From Psychrobacter sp. NZS113 (GTDB lineage Bacteria; Pseudomonadota; Gammaproteobacteria; Pseudomonadales; Moraxellaceae), in contig NZ_JADYWL010000010.1 in assembly GCF_015864825.1 (NCBI RefSeq), forward strand, positions 1 through 64,000: a DNA stretch of 64,000 nucleotides, written 5' to 3'. Shown here in pieces: positions 1 to 9,201 of the stretch. Position numbers and translations under genes: made by a program. The notes beneath the pieces are model-generated. The model did no database searches. It saw nothing but the letters and a program-made list of their open reading frames with translations, and had not been told where the DNA came from. How positions within the stretch are numbered: the first letter of the stretch is position 1; every line of letters begins with the position of its first letter.

Positions 1-58
1 GTCCGATGGTACCAACGTTGACATGCGGTTTTAGACGTTCAAACTTGGCCTTTGCCAT
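1..58 (-). CDS. tuf: Elongation factor Tu, N-terminal fragment cut by window edge
   Basis: The first 19 codons are visible on the minus strand, reading MAKAKFERLKPHVNVGTIG, which is the characteristic start of EF-Tu just before its GTP-binding P-loop. EF-Tu is the GTPase that delivers aminoacyl-tRNA to the ribosome. The rest lies beyond the left edge. It follows fusA on the same strand, the normal last gene of the str operon, but is separated from it by 224 bp that contain a likely promoter of its own, so it can probably be transcribed independently. An AGAGGAAA ribosome-binding site sits just before the ATG. Confidence 0.95.
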   Translation of the reverse strand, partial: MAKAKFERLKPHVNVGTIG

Positions 59-173
59 GGGTATTTCCTCTTTTTTTGGGATCAAATGCTTGGCTCGTAT
101 AAATACGACAACTAAGGCAATCTTGACCTCATTAAGATAATTGTTAAAAAATCACACATACTAATGTGCAGAT

Positions 174-201
174 ATTATAAGAAAATAACAGCCAATAACA
201 A
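174..201 (-). promoter_or_regulatory. Candidate sigma70 promoter of tuf
   Basis: On the minus strand TTGTTA (196-201) and a perfect TATAAT (174-179) are separated by 16 bp, leaving a leader of about 105 nt before tuf. The -35 element matches the consensus at only four positions. This supports separate transcription of tuf in addition to read-through from fusA. It overlaps the inverted repeat at 191-222. Confidence 0.45.
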
Positions 202-222
202 GTCTTTTAACAAGTTATTGGC
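191..222. terminator. Inverted repeat between fusA and tuf
   Basis: GCCAATAAC (191-199) pairs with GTTATTGGC (214-222) across a 14-nt loop. On the minus strand no proper T-run follows, so it may be a weak or Rho-assisted terminator for fusA, or a regulatory site at the tuf promoter that it overlaps. Only the repeat itself is seen; function is inferred. Confidence 0.35.
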
Positions 223-282
223 GTATTTTTCGATGACAATATAATGATATTAGCTATATTGCCGTCTTTAATAAATTTTTAC

Positions 283-2409
283 TTACTCGTCATCATCTTT
301 ATTGTTGAACTTAGAGATGATTTCAGCAGCAACTGATTTTGGAATCTCAGCGTACTTTTGGAATTCCATTGAATAAGTAGCACGGCCTTGTGACATTGAG
401 CGCATTTGTGTGGCATAACCAAACATTTCCGCTAATGGTACTTCAGCACGAATCTGTTTAGTACCGCCAGGTAAGTCTTCCATACCCTGTACTAAACCAC
501 GACGACGGCTAAGATCGCCCATGATGTCGCCCATATAATCTTCAGGCGTTTCAACTTCTACTTTCATTACTGGCTCAAGTAGTGCTGGGTCAGCTGCCAT
601 GAAACCTTTTCTGAAGGCCATAGAACCAGCCATCTTGAATGACAATTCATCAGAATCGACATCATGATAAGAACCATCATATAAGGTCGCTTTTACGCCA
701 ACTACTGGGTAACCAGCAAGTACGCCGTTTTTCATGCGCTCTTGGATACCTTTATCAACGGCACCATGGAATTCTTTTGGTACAGTACCACCAACAACTT
801 CTTCAGCGAATTCATACTCAGTATCGCCAGCTGGATCAAGTGGCTCAAGACGTAACCAAACATGACCAAACTTACCACGACCACCTGTTTGACGTACGAA
901 TTTGCCTTCTTGTTCAACAGTGTTACGAATCGTTTCACGATAAGCAACCTGTGGTGCACCGATGTTAGCTTCAACGTTGAATTCACGCTTCATACGGTCA
1001 ACAAGAATTTCTAAATGCAGCTCACCCATACCACTGATGATTGTCTGACCAGATTCTTCGTCAGTATGTACACGGAACGATGGATCTTCTTTAGCCAAAC
1101 GACCTAAAGCGATTGACATTCTTTCTTGGTCAGCTTTAGTCTTAGGTTCAACCGCTAGGCTGATAACTGGATCTGGAAATTCCATGCGCTCAAGCGTGAT
1201 AACATTTTGCTCATCACATAGCGTATCACCAGTTGTTACGTCTTTCATACCAACCAATGCAGCGATGTCACCAGTACGGATTTCTTGTAACTCTTCTTGA
1301 GAGTTAGCCATCATCTGTACGATACGGCCAACGCGCTCACGCTTCATCTTAACTGGGTTATATACACTGCTGCCCTGAGTCAAAACACCTGAATAAACAC
1401 GAACGAAGGTTAAGTTACCAACGAATTTGTCATTCATGATTTTGAATGCTAGTGCTGAGAACGGTACATCATCAGATGCTTCACGGAAGCCTTCTGACTC
1501 ATCTTTGTCATCAAGAATACCGCGGATAGCAGGTACATCCATTGGTGCTGGAAGATACTGAATAACCGCATCCAACATCTTCTGTACACCTTTGTTTTTA
1601 AAAGCAGTACCACAAAGCAATGGGATGATTTGGTTATCAATAGTCAACTCACGGATAGCGCTGTTAATTTGATCTACAGTCAATTCGCCGTTTTCTAGAT
1701 ACTCATTCATGAGCTCTTCGTTTGCTTCAGCAGCACTTTCTACTAGATACTCGCGATACTCTTCCGCTTTGTCTTGTAGTTCAGTTGGAATATCGCGCTC
1801 GTCGTATTCCATGCCTTGAGACGCTTCGTCCCAATAGATAGCTTTCATGGTTACTAGATCGATAACACCTTCAAAATCTTCTTCTTTACCAATTGGGATA
1901 ACCAATGGTACTGGCTTGCCGCCAAGACGAGTTTTGATTTGCTCGATTACACGATAAAAATCAGCACCAACGCGATCCATTTTGTTTACGAATGCAAGAC
2001 GTGGAACTTTGTATTTGTTAGCCTGACGCCAAACAGTCTCAGACTGTGGCTGAACGCCGCCTACTGCACAGTAAACCATGCAAGCGCCATCAAGTACACG
2101 CATAGAACGTTCAACTTCGATCGTGAAGTCAACGTGACCTGGGGTGTCAATGATATTGATACGATGTTCATCAAACTGTTTTGCCATACCTGACCAGAAG
2201 CAAGTAGTTGCCGCTGAGGTGATAGTAATACCACGCTCTTGTTCTTGCTCCATCCAGTCCATGGTGGCTGCGCCATCATGTACTTCGCCAATTTTGTGGC
2301 TAACACCGGTATAGAATAAAACACGTTCGGTAGTGGTTGTCTTACCAGCATCGATGTGCGCTGAGATACCAATATTGCGATAGCGTTTTAGGGGAGTTTT
2401 ACGAGCCAT
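283..2409 (-). CDS. fusA: Elongation factor G
   Basis: Translocation GTPase that moves tRNA and mRNA through the ribosome after peptide transfer and acts with RRF in ribosome recycling; cytosolic. The 708-residue protein has the usual EF-G length. The GTPase motifs are intact: AHIDAGKT at 17-24, DTPGH at 89-93 and NKMD at 143-146, and the sequence continues through domains II to V. The ATG is preceded by AGGA at good spacing. It lies downstream of rpsL and rpsG in str operon order, but the rpsG-fusA gap is long (381 bp) and carries a tandem repeat, so extra control in the leader is possible. Identity is certain. Confidence 0.99.
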   Translation of the reverse strand: MARKTPLKRYRNIGISAHIDAGKTTTTERVLFYTGVSHKIGEVHDGAATMDWMEQEQERGITITSAATTCFWSGMAKQFDEHRINIIDTPGHVDFTIEVERSMRVLDGACMVYCAVGGVQPQSETVWRQANKYKVPRLAFVNKMDRVGADFYRVIEQIKTRLGGKPVPLVIPIGKEEDFEGVIDLVTMKAIYWDEASQGMEYDERDIPTELQDKAEEYREYLVESAAEANEELMNEYLENGELTVDQINSAIRELTIDNQIIPLLCGTAFKNKGVQKMLDAVIQYLPAPMDVPAIRGILDDKDESEGFREASDDVPFSALAFKIMNDKFVGNLTFVRVYSGVLTQGSSVYNPVKMKRERVGRIVQMMANSQEELQEIRTGDIAALVGMKDVTTGDTLCDEQNVITLERMEFPDPVISLAVEPKTKADQERMSIALGRLAKEDPSFRVHTDEESGQTIISGMGELHLEILVDRMKREFNVEANIGAPQVAYRETIRNTVEQEGKFVRQTGGRGKFGHVWLRLEPLDPAGDTEYEFAEEVVGGTVPKEFHGAVDKGIQERMKNGVLAGYPVVGVKATLYDGSYHDVDSDELSFKMAGSMAFRKGFMAADPALLEPVMKVEVETPEDYMGDIMGDLSRRRGLVQGMEDLPGGTKQIRAEVPLAEMFGYATQMRSMSQGRATYSMEFQKYAEIPKSVAAEIISKFNNKDDDE

Positions 2410-2790
2410 AGTGTTTTCCTAGGAAAAGTCGTGTATATAATAATGTATTGTGTCACTACCTCATACTCTATGACAAAGCGGTCAGCTTCATGACAAAGCA
2501 ATCAACTTCGTAATATTACTTACTGATTATTAAGCCTAATACGGACAAAAAAAGAGCAAATACTAAGAATAGTGTGGCATCAAATTTGGGATACTCTCTC
2601 GTTAAACCTAGTTATTAGTTAAATAGTGTCTTTTTAGAGAAGTATCTTGATAGATATCCGCCATCTCAGTTATAAATAGCTTTTGGCTATTAGCAACTAA
2701 ATAAATGATGGCGGCAATCAATAGAATAAATAACAGTGTAAGACTGGCTGACTTTAGCCAACCAGTCTAAAGCTACTAGTAAACAGTAGC
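2410..2790. other. rpsG-fusA intergenic spacer
   Basis: This 381-bp spacer is long for an str operon. It holds a 20-bp tandem duplication (2470-2509) and two hairpins next to the rpsG stop codon. No convincing ORF or RNA gene is visible. No strong -10/-35 pair for fusA was recognised. Confidence 0.6.
2470..2509. repeat. 20-bp tandem direct repeat in the fusA leader
   Basis: Two adjacent 20-bp units (2470-2489 and 2490-2509) both begin ATGACAAAGC and end CTTC. They match at 17 of 20 positions. They lie about 60 to 100 bp upstream of fusA. Either a slipped duplication or a pair of binding sites. Confidence 0.7.
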
Positions 2791-2792
2791 TT
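2744..2792 (-). terminator. Tandem hairpins at the end of rpsG
   Basis: Read on the minus strand, AAGCTACT...AGTAGCTT (2769-2792, overlapping the rpsG stop codon) is followed by AGACTGG...CCAGTCT (about 2744-2768). Neither is followed by a strong T-run, so these may be mRNA-stabilising or processing structures rather than an efficient terminator. fusA must still be transcribed, so partial termination is plausible. Confidence 0.4.
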
Positions 2793-3264
2793 AGAAGCGG
2801 TAATGAGAGAATGCTTTGTTAGCATCTGCCATGCGGTGAACTTCGTCACGCTTTTTCATAGCAGCGCCTTTGCCATCAGCAGCATCATTCAATTCGCCTG
2901 CTAAACGCAAAGCCATTGATTTCTCAGAACGCTTAGCAGCAGCTTCAGCTATCCAACGCATAGCCAAGGCAGTACGACGGGAGGGGCGTACTTCCATTGG
3001 TACTTGGTAGGTTGCACCACCAACGCGGCGAGCTTTCACTTCTACCATTGGGCGTACATTTTCTAAAACGTCTTCGAAGAAAGATACTGGATCTTCGATT
3101 TTACGTTTTTCGCTTACTGTTTCAAGTGCACCGTAAACGATACGCTCAGCAGTAGATTTTTTACCATGACTCATTACATGGTTGATGAATTTTGCAACAG
3201 TTTGGCTACCAAACTTAGGATCCGGTAGGATCTCACGGGTAGCAACGACGCGACGTCTTGGCAT
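2791..3264 (-). CDS. rpsG: 30S ribosomal protein S7
   Basis: Primary 16S rRNA-binding protein that nucleates assembly of the 30S head and contacts the E-site tRNA. The start [12 protein letters not shown] is the family start and gives 157 residues, the usual length. An upstream in-frame start would add 16 residues with no counterpart in S7 and was not used. The C-terminus ([15 protein letters not shown]) is typical. It sits between rpsL and fusA as in the str operon. In enterobacteria S7 is the translational repressor of this operon; that may apply here but is not shown by the sequence. Confidence 0.97.
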   Translation of the reverse strand: MPRRRVVATREILPDPKFGSQTVAKFINHVMSHGKKSTAERIVYGALETVSEKRKIEDPVSFFEDVLENVRPMVEVKARRVGGATYQVPMEVRPSRRTALAMRWIAEAAAKRSEKSMALRLAGELNDAADGKGAAMKKRDEVHRMADANKAFSHYRF

Positions 3265-3470
3265 AATAAATTTCCTTGTCTTCAGGAGTGTCTGACATTC
3301 ACAATCTCGCACCAGTTATTAATCAGGTGGCGTTATATCGAGTTGTCAGTCAGCCTTACTGCACGGCGGTATGTTTTAACAGTGAATTACTAATATAATA
3401 ATACTGTCAACACCAGACCCATGCACAGTTAATGTTTGGTATAAAAAGCTTATCTAATAACGATTAGTTA

Positions 3471-3845
3471 TTAAACTTTAGGCTTCTTAGCACCATATTT
3501 AGAACGACCTTGCTTACGGTCTTTTACGCCTGCGCAATCTAATGCACCACGAACGGTGTGATAACGTACACCTGGCAGATCTTTTACACGACCACCACGG
3601 ATAAGAACAACACTGTGCTCTTGTAAGTTATGACCTTCGCCGCCGATGTAGCTTGATACTTCATAGCCTGAAGTCAAACGTACACGACATACTTTACGCA
3701 TGGCTGAGTTAGGTTTTTTAGGAGTCGTAGTATATACACGAGTGCATACGCCGCGACGCTGTGGGCACGCTTCCAACGCAGGAACTTTTGACTTTTCCTT
3801 GATGGTTTTGCGACCTTTACGAATCAATTGGTTAGTTGTTGCCAT
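3471..3845 (-). CDS. rpsL: 30S ribosomal protein S12
   Basis: Decoding-centre ribosomal protein of 124 residues. The start [12 protein letters not shown] is the family start and is preceded by GGAGAAGGA, a strong ribosome-binding site; a longer reading frame adding 19 residues was rejected. Lys43 (TPKKPNSA motif) and Lys88 ([11 protein letters not shown]) are both wild type, so the common streptomycin-resistance substitutions at these positions are absent. Asp89, the methylthiolation site in many bacteria, is present. First gene of the str operon, with its own promoter at 3950-3978. Confidence 0.98.
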   Translation of the reverse strand: MATTNQLIRKGRKTIKEKSKVPALEACPQRRGVCTRVYTTTPKKPNSAMRKVCRVRLTSGYEVSSYIGGEGHNLQEHSVVLIRGGRVKDLPGVRYHTVRGALDCAGVKDRKQGRSKYGAKKPKV

Positions 3846-4297
3846 GAGGCATCCTTCTCCCGTTTGGTATAAAACAAAAAAATGGGGTAATGCACCATCC
3901 ATCTGACGTTAATGACAGATTTTCGGAGCACCCATTTTTAGGACAGTGTATTATAAAGAGTTGTTGCTGCTATTTCAACCACTTATGAGTGATTGTACTT
4001 TACAACATTTGATAGATATGCATTCAGCCTGTTGCTGTACCCACTTAGCTGCTTTTAATTAAAAGCCAACTAGAAAATAAGTCACTAAACTTGGCATAAA
4101 AACAATATCACATATGGTCTGAATAAGATGTTTGATGATAAGTAGACATCTATGATAAGTAAATGGCGATATTATCTAAATTTTCAAGAGTTAAAAGATA
4201 ATACCACCAATATTAATAATTAGCGATTGGCCTATAATGACTTATAAGCACAACCTTATACAGAAAACTAAAAAATAGATAGATATTCAAATTAGCT
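3846..4297. other. Leader and promoter region upstream of rpsL; 3' flank of the EcsC gene
   Basis: The part next to rpsL is the str operon leader (about 98 nt) and promoter. The remainder, about 4000-4297, is AT-rich. No ORF, RNA gene or strong terminator was recognised there, although the EcsC-family gene on the same strand ends at 4298. Confidence 0.6.
3950..3978 (-). promoter_or_regulatory. Strong sigma70 promoter of the str operon
   Basis: On the minus strand TTGAAA (3973-3978) and TATAAT (3950-3955) are separated by exactly 17 bp. The -10 is perfect and the -35 matches four of six consensus positions. Transcription would start near 3943, giving a leader of about 98 nt before rpsL. The placement fits a highly expressed ribosomal operon. 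Confidence 0.75.
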
Positions 4298-5410
4298 TTA
4301 TTTACTTTGCTTATTAGCAGACTTATCTGCTTCATCGCTTGACTGGCTATCAGACGATTCATCTACGCCCTCTTTATTTTTGGTATTGCTATCTTCGGTA
4401 TTACTACCAGTACTTTCTTGCTCATCGTTGCTAGCAGCTTTATCTACTTTTGCTTCGCTGCTGCTGTCATCCGTAATTGCACGATTTGCCAGTTTGGCTT
4501 CTGGTGCGAAAGTCGCTTGAGCCACACCAATGACTTCATCAATTAACTGACTGTTATAGTGCATACCAATGGCGACAGCTGTGGCTGGTAGGAAACGGCG
4601 TACCCATGACAAGTTGATTTGATCCAAATCAATGCCAACCTGACTGGCAACATTATCAATCTGTTCTGCATAGAAATTAACGTTTTTGTTTTTTAGGCCT
4701 AGGTTTTTTAGCTCGTTATGCAAACCACTATTTTGTGCATTATCAAGCAAGCCTTTGCCGATACCGATACCAGCAAGCAACGCTTGTTTTTCTTGCATCT
4801 TGCTTAGATCTGCATTTGATAGCAACTCATAAGCCATTTTGACACCTTGACTGCCTGTCAGTGGTTTATTGTAAACTGCAGCCAATTGATAAACGGTACG
4901 TAATGATACTAGTAATAGCCACAACGTATCAGCCAACAATCCGGGCAGACCCGCCAATCCTGTCAAACCACCTATGGTCGCAAGTGCGCGGTTTTGATTG
5001 GCAATATCCGTGGCTAGCGCATAACGCTCCTCGTCATCTAAATTGGCAATATTTGCAAAACGATGCTCACTAGGCAAATCAATCTGACTCCAGTTAGACG
5101 CAAGCTTTGCTATTTGCGCAAAAGCCCCATCAACAGTTGTCTGAAAAAAACTGTTTGGCACTACTTTTTTGGCATATTTACCATAAGTAGCGAAACGTGG
5201 CCCTAGTAATTGCTGAGTTGCTTTTAGTGTTTGCTCACGAAACAAGTCTTGCTGATAATCTTCGTCGCCCAAGTTAACCGCTTTATATTGACGCGGCTTG
5301 CTTGTCTTAGCATTGACACCGTCAATGATTGCACCCATACGTTCTAAATTATTACGGGTCAGAGAACCAACTGTCTTAATGCTTTTAGAAAGAATGCTAC
5401 GCTTTGCCAT
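4298..5410 (-). CDS. EcsC family protein
   Basis: The 370-residue protein resembles the EcsC family (PF12787), whose biochemical role is poorly defined; it is named after a Bacillus gene next to an ABC transporter. A hydrophobic Gly/Leu-rich stretch at about 147-178 (GGLTGLAGLPGLLADTLWLL) is the recognisable core and probably associates with the membrane. The last 60 or so residues are a low-complexity tail rich in Ser, Asp, Glu, Asn and Lys, probably disordered. It appears to be a single-gene unit, with a 450-bp gap to rpsL. The ATG has AAGGAC upstream. Family assignment is reasonably sure, function unknown. Confidence 0.75.
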   Translation of the reverse strand: MAKRSILSKSIKTVGSLTRNNLERMGAIIDGVNAKTSKPRQYKAVNLGDEDYQQDLFREQTLKATQQLLGPRFATYGKYAKKVVPNSFFQTTVDGAFAQIAKLASNWSQIDLPSEHRFANIANLDDEERYALATDIANQNRALATIGGLTGLAGLPGLLADTLWLLLVSLRTVYQLAAVYNKPLTGSQGVKMAYELLSNADLSKMQEKQALLAGIGIGKGLLDNAQNSGLHNELKNLGLKNKNVNFYAEQIDNVASQVGIDLDQINLSWVRRFLPATAVAIGMHYNSQLIDEVIGVAQATFAPEAKLANRAITDDSSSEAKVDKAASNDEQESTGSNTEDSNTKNKEGVDESSDSQSSDEADKSANKQSK

Positions 5411-6038
5411 CGTGATGTCCTTAATGTGGTGATTGATTTTATAATAATAGATTTTTACTTATAATTGATATGCTATCTTATCGAATGACTGTATTCAGTG
5501 TCAGTGAGAACAATGTTATCGCCATTACAAACTTTGTATCTAAAAGTATAACTGAATCGATAATTGATGCCATGTTAAAGTTTATTTGTTTAGTTATATT
5601 CAAGCACAGCCTTATATCTTTGTGGTCGATGTATCGACGACTGCCCTCTTCATACTACCTTTTATATATTTAGTTTTTGGATAACCTTTAACCTTAAATG
5701 CTATTTTGTCGTTATTTTGCACTTGTACAAAGATTTTGGACGCTTGATACGTTATCATATGCCATAATTCACAGTACAGTTGTACTCGGATTTATGAAAT
5801 ACCCTTTATAGAGTACGTCTAGACAGTATATGTAGACCATACATCATTTAATTATGACAGCAATTATAGCTGCAACAGAAGCATTTGATATTCAAAAATA
5901 CTCTTTCTTTAACACATTGTGGTTATAAGAGAGTGGTACGTTTGAGATCAAACAATAGAAGTAGATATTAAAAACGGTTATTAGCAATAATTTATTAACA
6001 GTAATTATCAAAAAATCGTTATTTATAAGGAATAGAAT
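5411..6038. other. Divergent intergenic region between the EcsC gene and fabB
   Basis: This 628-bp AT-rich region separates two divergent genes. It contains a perfect palindrome at 5773-5786 discussed separately. Short frames here have no ribosome-binding site or recognisable product. No tRNA or other RNA gene was recognised. Confidence 0.6.
5773..5786. promoter_or_regulatory. Perfect palindrome, FabR-like operator candidate for fabB
   Basis: AGTACAGTTGTACT is a perfect inverted repeat 253 bp upstream of fabB. Its core GTACA-NN-TGTAC has the same form as the core of the palindrome that FabR binds upstream of fabB in E. coli, as I recall it. FabR is a TetR-family repressor of unsaturated fatty acid synthesis. 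Presence of a FabR-type regulator in this organism cannot be seen in the window. Confidence 0.4.
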
Positions 6039-7274
6039 ATGCGCCGCGTTGTTATCACTGGAGCAGGGATTGTCTCTTGTATCGGACATGATTTAGCCAC
6101 TGTTACCGCTGCTCTTAAGCAAGGACAGTCTGGTATTACGTTCAATGACTCTTATGCTGAGCATGAGTTTAAGTCACAGGTAAGTGGTAGTATTGATAAA
6201 TCAGTACTAGACACGTCTGCTATCGACCGTAAGCTTAAAAGGTTTTTTAGTGATGCCAGTCTCTATGCTTATGTTAGTGCGTTGGATGCCATCAAACAAT
6301 CTGGATTATCACTTGATGTCATCAGCCAAAACCCACGTGTCGGTGTGGTTGCCAGCTCTGGCGGCGCTTCAACAGAAAATGTAGTCGCTGCTGTCGACGC
6401 CATGCGTGAGAAAGGTCTACGCGGTGTCGGCGCAATGGCAGTACCTAAGACTATGGGCAGCTCAGTATCAGCAGCGCTCGCAACAGGTCTAAAAATCCAC
6501 GGTATCTCCTACTCTATCTCGTCTGCATGTGCGACTTCTACGCATTGTATCGGTCATGCTGCCGAGCTTATTCAACTAGGCAAAGCCGATGTTGTTCTAG
6601 CAGGTGGTAGTGAAGCTGAGCATTGGACTCAATCATGCATGTTTGATGCAATGGGTGCAATGAGTACTCAATATAATGACACGCCTAAACAATCCTCGCG
6701 CGCGTATGACAAAGACCGTGATGGTTTTGTAATTGCAGCGGGTGGCGCGATGGTCGTCGTAGAGAGTTTGGAGCATGCACAAGCACGTGGTGCCAATATT
6801 TTGGCTGAAATCGTTGGTTATGGTGCCAGTTCTGATGGTGCTGAAATGGTTGCGCCAAGCGGTGAAGGCGCTGTACGTTGCATGCAGCAAGCATTAGCCG
6901 AAGCTGGTCTGGAGAGCGTTGATTATATTAACACTCATGGTACTAGCACACCGTTAGGTGACATCACTGAGCTTAAAGCGATTGCTAAAGTGTTCGGTAA
7001 TGATGTCAGTAAAGTACCTGCTCTTAGCTCAACCAAGTCTATGACTGGTCATAGCTTAGGTGCGGTAGGTGCTCAAGAATTAATATATTGCTTACTAATG
7101 CTGCAAGAAGGCTTTATCGCACCAAGTATCAATATCGAAGAATTAGACCCTGCTGCTGAAGGCTTTGATATCGTCGCCCAAATGCGTGAAACTAAGCTTG
7201 AGACACTCATGAGTAACAGCTTTGGCTTTGGTGGTACGAACGCAACGCTAATCATCAAAAAGTTCGACGCGTAA
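6039..7274 (+). CDS. fabB: 3-oxoacyl-[acyl-carrier-protein] synthase I (beta-ketoacyl-ACP synthase)
   Basis: Condensing enzyme of type II fatty acid synthesis. It extends acyl-ACP with malonyl-ACP and, in the FabB class, is needed to elongate unsaturated intermediates. The 411-residue thiolase-fold protein has the catalytic triad Cys164 (SSACATST), His300 ([11 protein letters not shown]) and His338 (MTGHSLG), with Lys333, and the C-terminal NSFGFGGTN motif. AAGGAA lies before the ATG. pabB starts 3 bp after its stop, so the two are almost certainly co-transcribed. FabB rather than FabF is preferred from the N-terminus ([16 protein letters not shown]) and overall length. Confidence 0.93.
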   Translation: MRRVVITGAGIVSCIGHDLATVTAALKQGQSGITFNDSYAEHEFKSQVSGSIDKSVLDTSAIDRKLKRFFSDASLYAYVSALDAIKQSGLSLDVISQNPRVGVVASSGGASTENVVAAVDAMREKGLRGVGAMAVPKTMGSSVSAALATGLKIHGISYSISSACATSTHCIGHAAELIQLGKADVVLAGGSEAEHWTQSCMFDAMGAMSTQYNDTPKQSSRAYDKDRDGFVIAAGGAMVVVESLEHAQARGANILAEIVGYGASSDGAEMVAPSGEGAVRCMQQALAEAGLESVDYINTHGTSTPLGDITELKAIAKVFGNDVSKVPALSSTKSMTGHSLGAVGAQELIYCLLMLQEGFIAPSINIEELDPAAEGFDIVAQMRETKLETLMSNSFGFGGTNATLIIKKFDA

Positions 7275-7277
7275 CCG

Positions 7278-8996
7278 ATGCACGCAAAAAACCATAAGAC
7301 TACTGAGCAGACAGATTCTGCCTTATCGCCAGCTACTAATCCTAGCTGGCGTTTTGGTGAGCTGCCTGCTGCAGAATTAATGCCACATTTACAGCGCTAT
7401 CTGCTAGCACAAGATGCTAAAGCAAATTGGCAGCTGGTTTGGCTGAATAACGATGGACGGCCCGTAATCGGCTTACTTCCTAAGGTAAGCTGGTCTGTCT
7501 ATTTTAATACTGCTGAGAATCAGTCACCTGATGAGCAATCAGCTAATTATAAAGTTATTCGACATTGCCGTGATGTTGAAACGACTAACAATGCCGATAA
7601 TAGCAATGCCATCACAACGGCCTATATGAGCTATGAGGAATGGCAAAATAGCTTAACGACTTATAGCCAAGCTTATGAGACTGAAACTGATGACGGAACA
7701 TCGACAACTGATATTACTGAAAATCCCAATTATCATCATGGTCTAATAGGGTTTATCGGCTATGACATTGCGGCTCATGAGCTAAGTCCAGCTGCCAATA
7801 TTGAACTGGAAGCACAGCCTTGTGCGGTATTGGGTCATTACGATATTTACCTGTCACCTAAAGCAACCAACAAAACTGGTTGGCAGTTAACCGTTAATAC
7901 AACGGCTAACAGCTCAGGCAAAACTATTGATGATGAGTGTAGTGACAAAGCTGTCGTAGCGCTTATCTCATATCTAGACAGACTAGATAAAACGTTGTCT
8001 GACACATGCCTGAGTCAAAAACACCTTGAGTCATCAACACCTGCTCCTTTAATATTACAAGCACGATGGCACAAACGTGATTATCAACAAGCATTTGACC
8101 GTACTCAAGACTACTTACAACAAGGCGACTGCTATCAAATCAATCTGACGCAAGAATGGCGTGGTCTTCTCTCTCATAAAACAAGCAATATCCGATCAAT
8201 ATCCAATCTGATTGATTATTTACCTACGCTATATCGTAATACACAGGCGCCCTTTGCAGGATATCTGTCAGTTAATAGCAGGCATGACAGTACAATCACT
8301 CCTGATATACCCACGAATCCGTTTGAATTATTAAGCTGCTCACCTGAGTTGTTTTTTACCTTCAAAAAAGATGCCAACACTGGCAAACATCACATCATTA
8401 CTAAACCTATTAAAGGTACGATGCCGCGTGGTGCAACGAGTGAACAAGATAACCGCTATAAAAACCAACTAAGCGATAGTGAAAAGGATCGTGCTGAAAA
8501 TGTGATGATTGTCGATTTATTGCGTAACGATTTGGGCAAATATGCCAAAACTGGTAGCGTAAAAGTACCACAGCTATTTGCAATAGAAAGCTTTAGCAAT
8601 GTACATCATATGGTCAGCACCATCACCGCTGAGCTCAAAGAAAATACCCATCCGTTGGCAGTATTGTTTGGCAGTTTGCCCGCTGGATCTATTACTGGCA
8701 CACCAAAAAAACGTGCCGTTGAGATTATATCTGAACTAGAAACCGCACCACGTGGTGCCTATTGCGGCACTATGGGTTATATGAATTTTGATGGTAGTGG
8801 TCAATGGAATGTACTGATTCGTACGCTGCAAGCCAACACTTCATCAAATAATGACTTGAATAGAGAAAAACATGTCAGTTTATGGGCTGGAGGTGGTATT
8901 ACAGTTGCGTCTGATTGCGATGCTGAATACCAAGAGTGTTTAGATAAAGTAGGTAATCTACTGTCGGTACTCGCCCAAGATAATCTGAGCAAATAG
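7278..8996 (+). CDS. pabB: Aminodeoxychorismate synthase component I
   Basis: Converts chorismate plus ammonia (from the PabA glutaminase) to 4-amino-4-deoxychorismate for folate synthesis. The chorismate-binding domain occupies the C-terminal half, with the family motifs PIKGTMPRG, DLLRNDLGK and PAGSITGTPKK. The choice of PabB over TrpE rests on overall resemblance and the absence of trp neighbours. At 572 residues it is about 100 longer than E. coli PabB, partly because of Ser/Thr/Asn/Asp-rich stretches around residues 78-115 and 133-150. It starts 3 bp after fabB, so translation is probably coupled. A bidirectional terminator lies downstream. Confidence 0.87.
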   Translation: MHAKNHKTTEQTDSALSPATNPSWRFGELPAAELMPHLQRYLLAQDAKANWQLVWLNNDGRPVIGLLPKVSWSVYFNTAENQSPDEQSANYKVIRHCRDVETTNNADNSNAITTAYMSYEEWQNSLTTYSQAYETETDDGTSTTDITENPNYHHGLIGFIGYDIAAHELSPAANIELEAQPCAVLGHYDIYLSPKATNKTGWQLTVNTTANSSGKTIDDECSDKAVVALISYLDRLDKTLSDTCLSQKHLESSTPAPLILQARWHKRDYQQAFDRTQDYLQQGDCYQINLTQEWRGLLSHKTSNIRSISNLIDYLPTLYRNTQAPFAGYLSVNSRHDSTITPDIPTNPFELLSCSPELFFTFKKDANTGKHHIITKPIKGTMPRGATSEQDNRYKNQLSDSEKDRAENVMIVDLLRNDLGKYAKTGSVKVPQLFAIESFSNVHHMVSTITAELKENTHPLAVLFGSLPAGSITGTPKKRAVEIISELETAPRGAYCGTMGYMNFDGSGQWNVLIRTLQANTSSNNDLNREKHVSLWAGGGITVASDCDAEYQECLDKVGNLLSVLAQDNLSK

Positions 8997-9137
8997 GATT
9001 ATAGTCAGAGAACCACTAAATGGCTACAGCATTACCCTCCCTAGAGGTACGATATGTACAATCTGCGGTCGGCTGCCTTGTATCCATTTTAGACTTCTTT
9101 GACTATAGATATTGTTTTAAGAAATACATAAAAATAG

Positions 9138-9171
9138 AGCCTGCTCAACACAATGTTGGCAGGCTTTTTTT
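9138..9171 (+). terminator. Rho-independent terminator after pabB
   Basis: AGCCTGC and GCAGGCT form the base of a stem extended by CAACA/TGTTG with a one-base bulge, followed by a run of T on the plus strand. The other strand has a shorter T-rich tail, so it may also stop hisC transcripts coming from the right. Confidence 0.85.
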
Positions 9172-9201
9172 AATCAGTATTAATACAACAAGGACGATTC
9201 G

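Noticed and set aside
3890..3925. PHO-box-like CTGTCATTAACGTCAGAT near rpsL
   Set aside because: Second half-site is poor, and it lies in the str leader where phosphate control is not expected.
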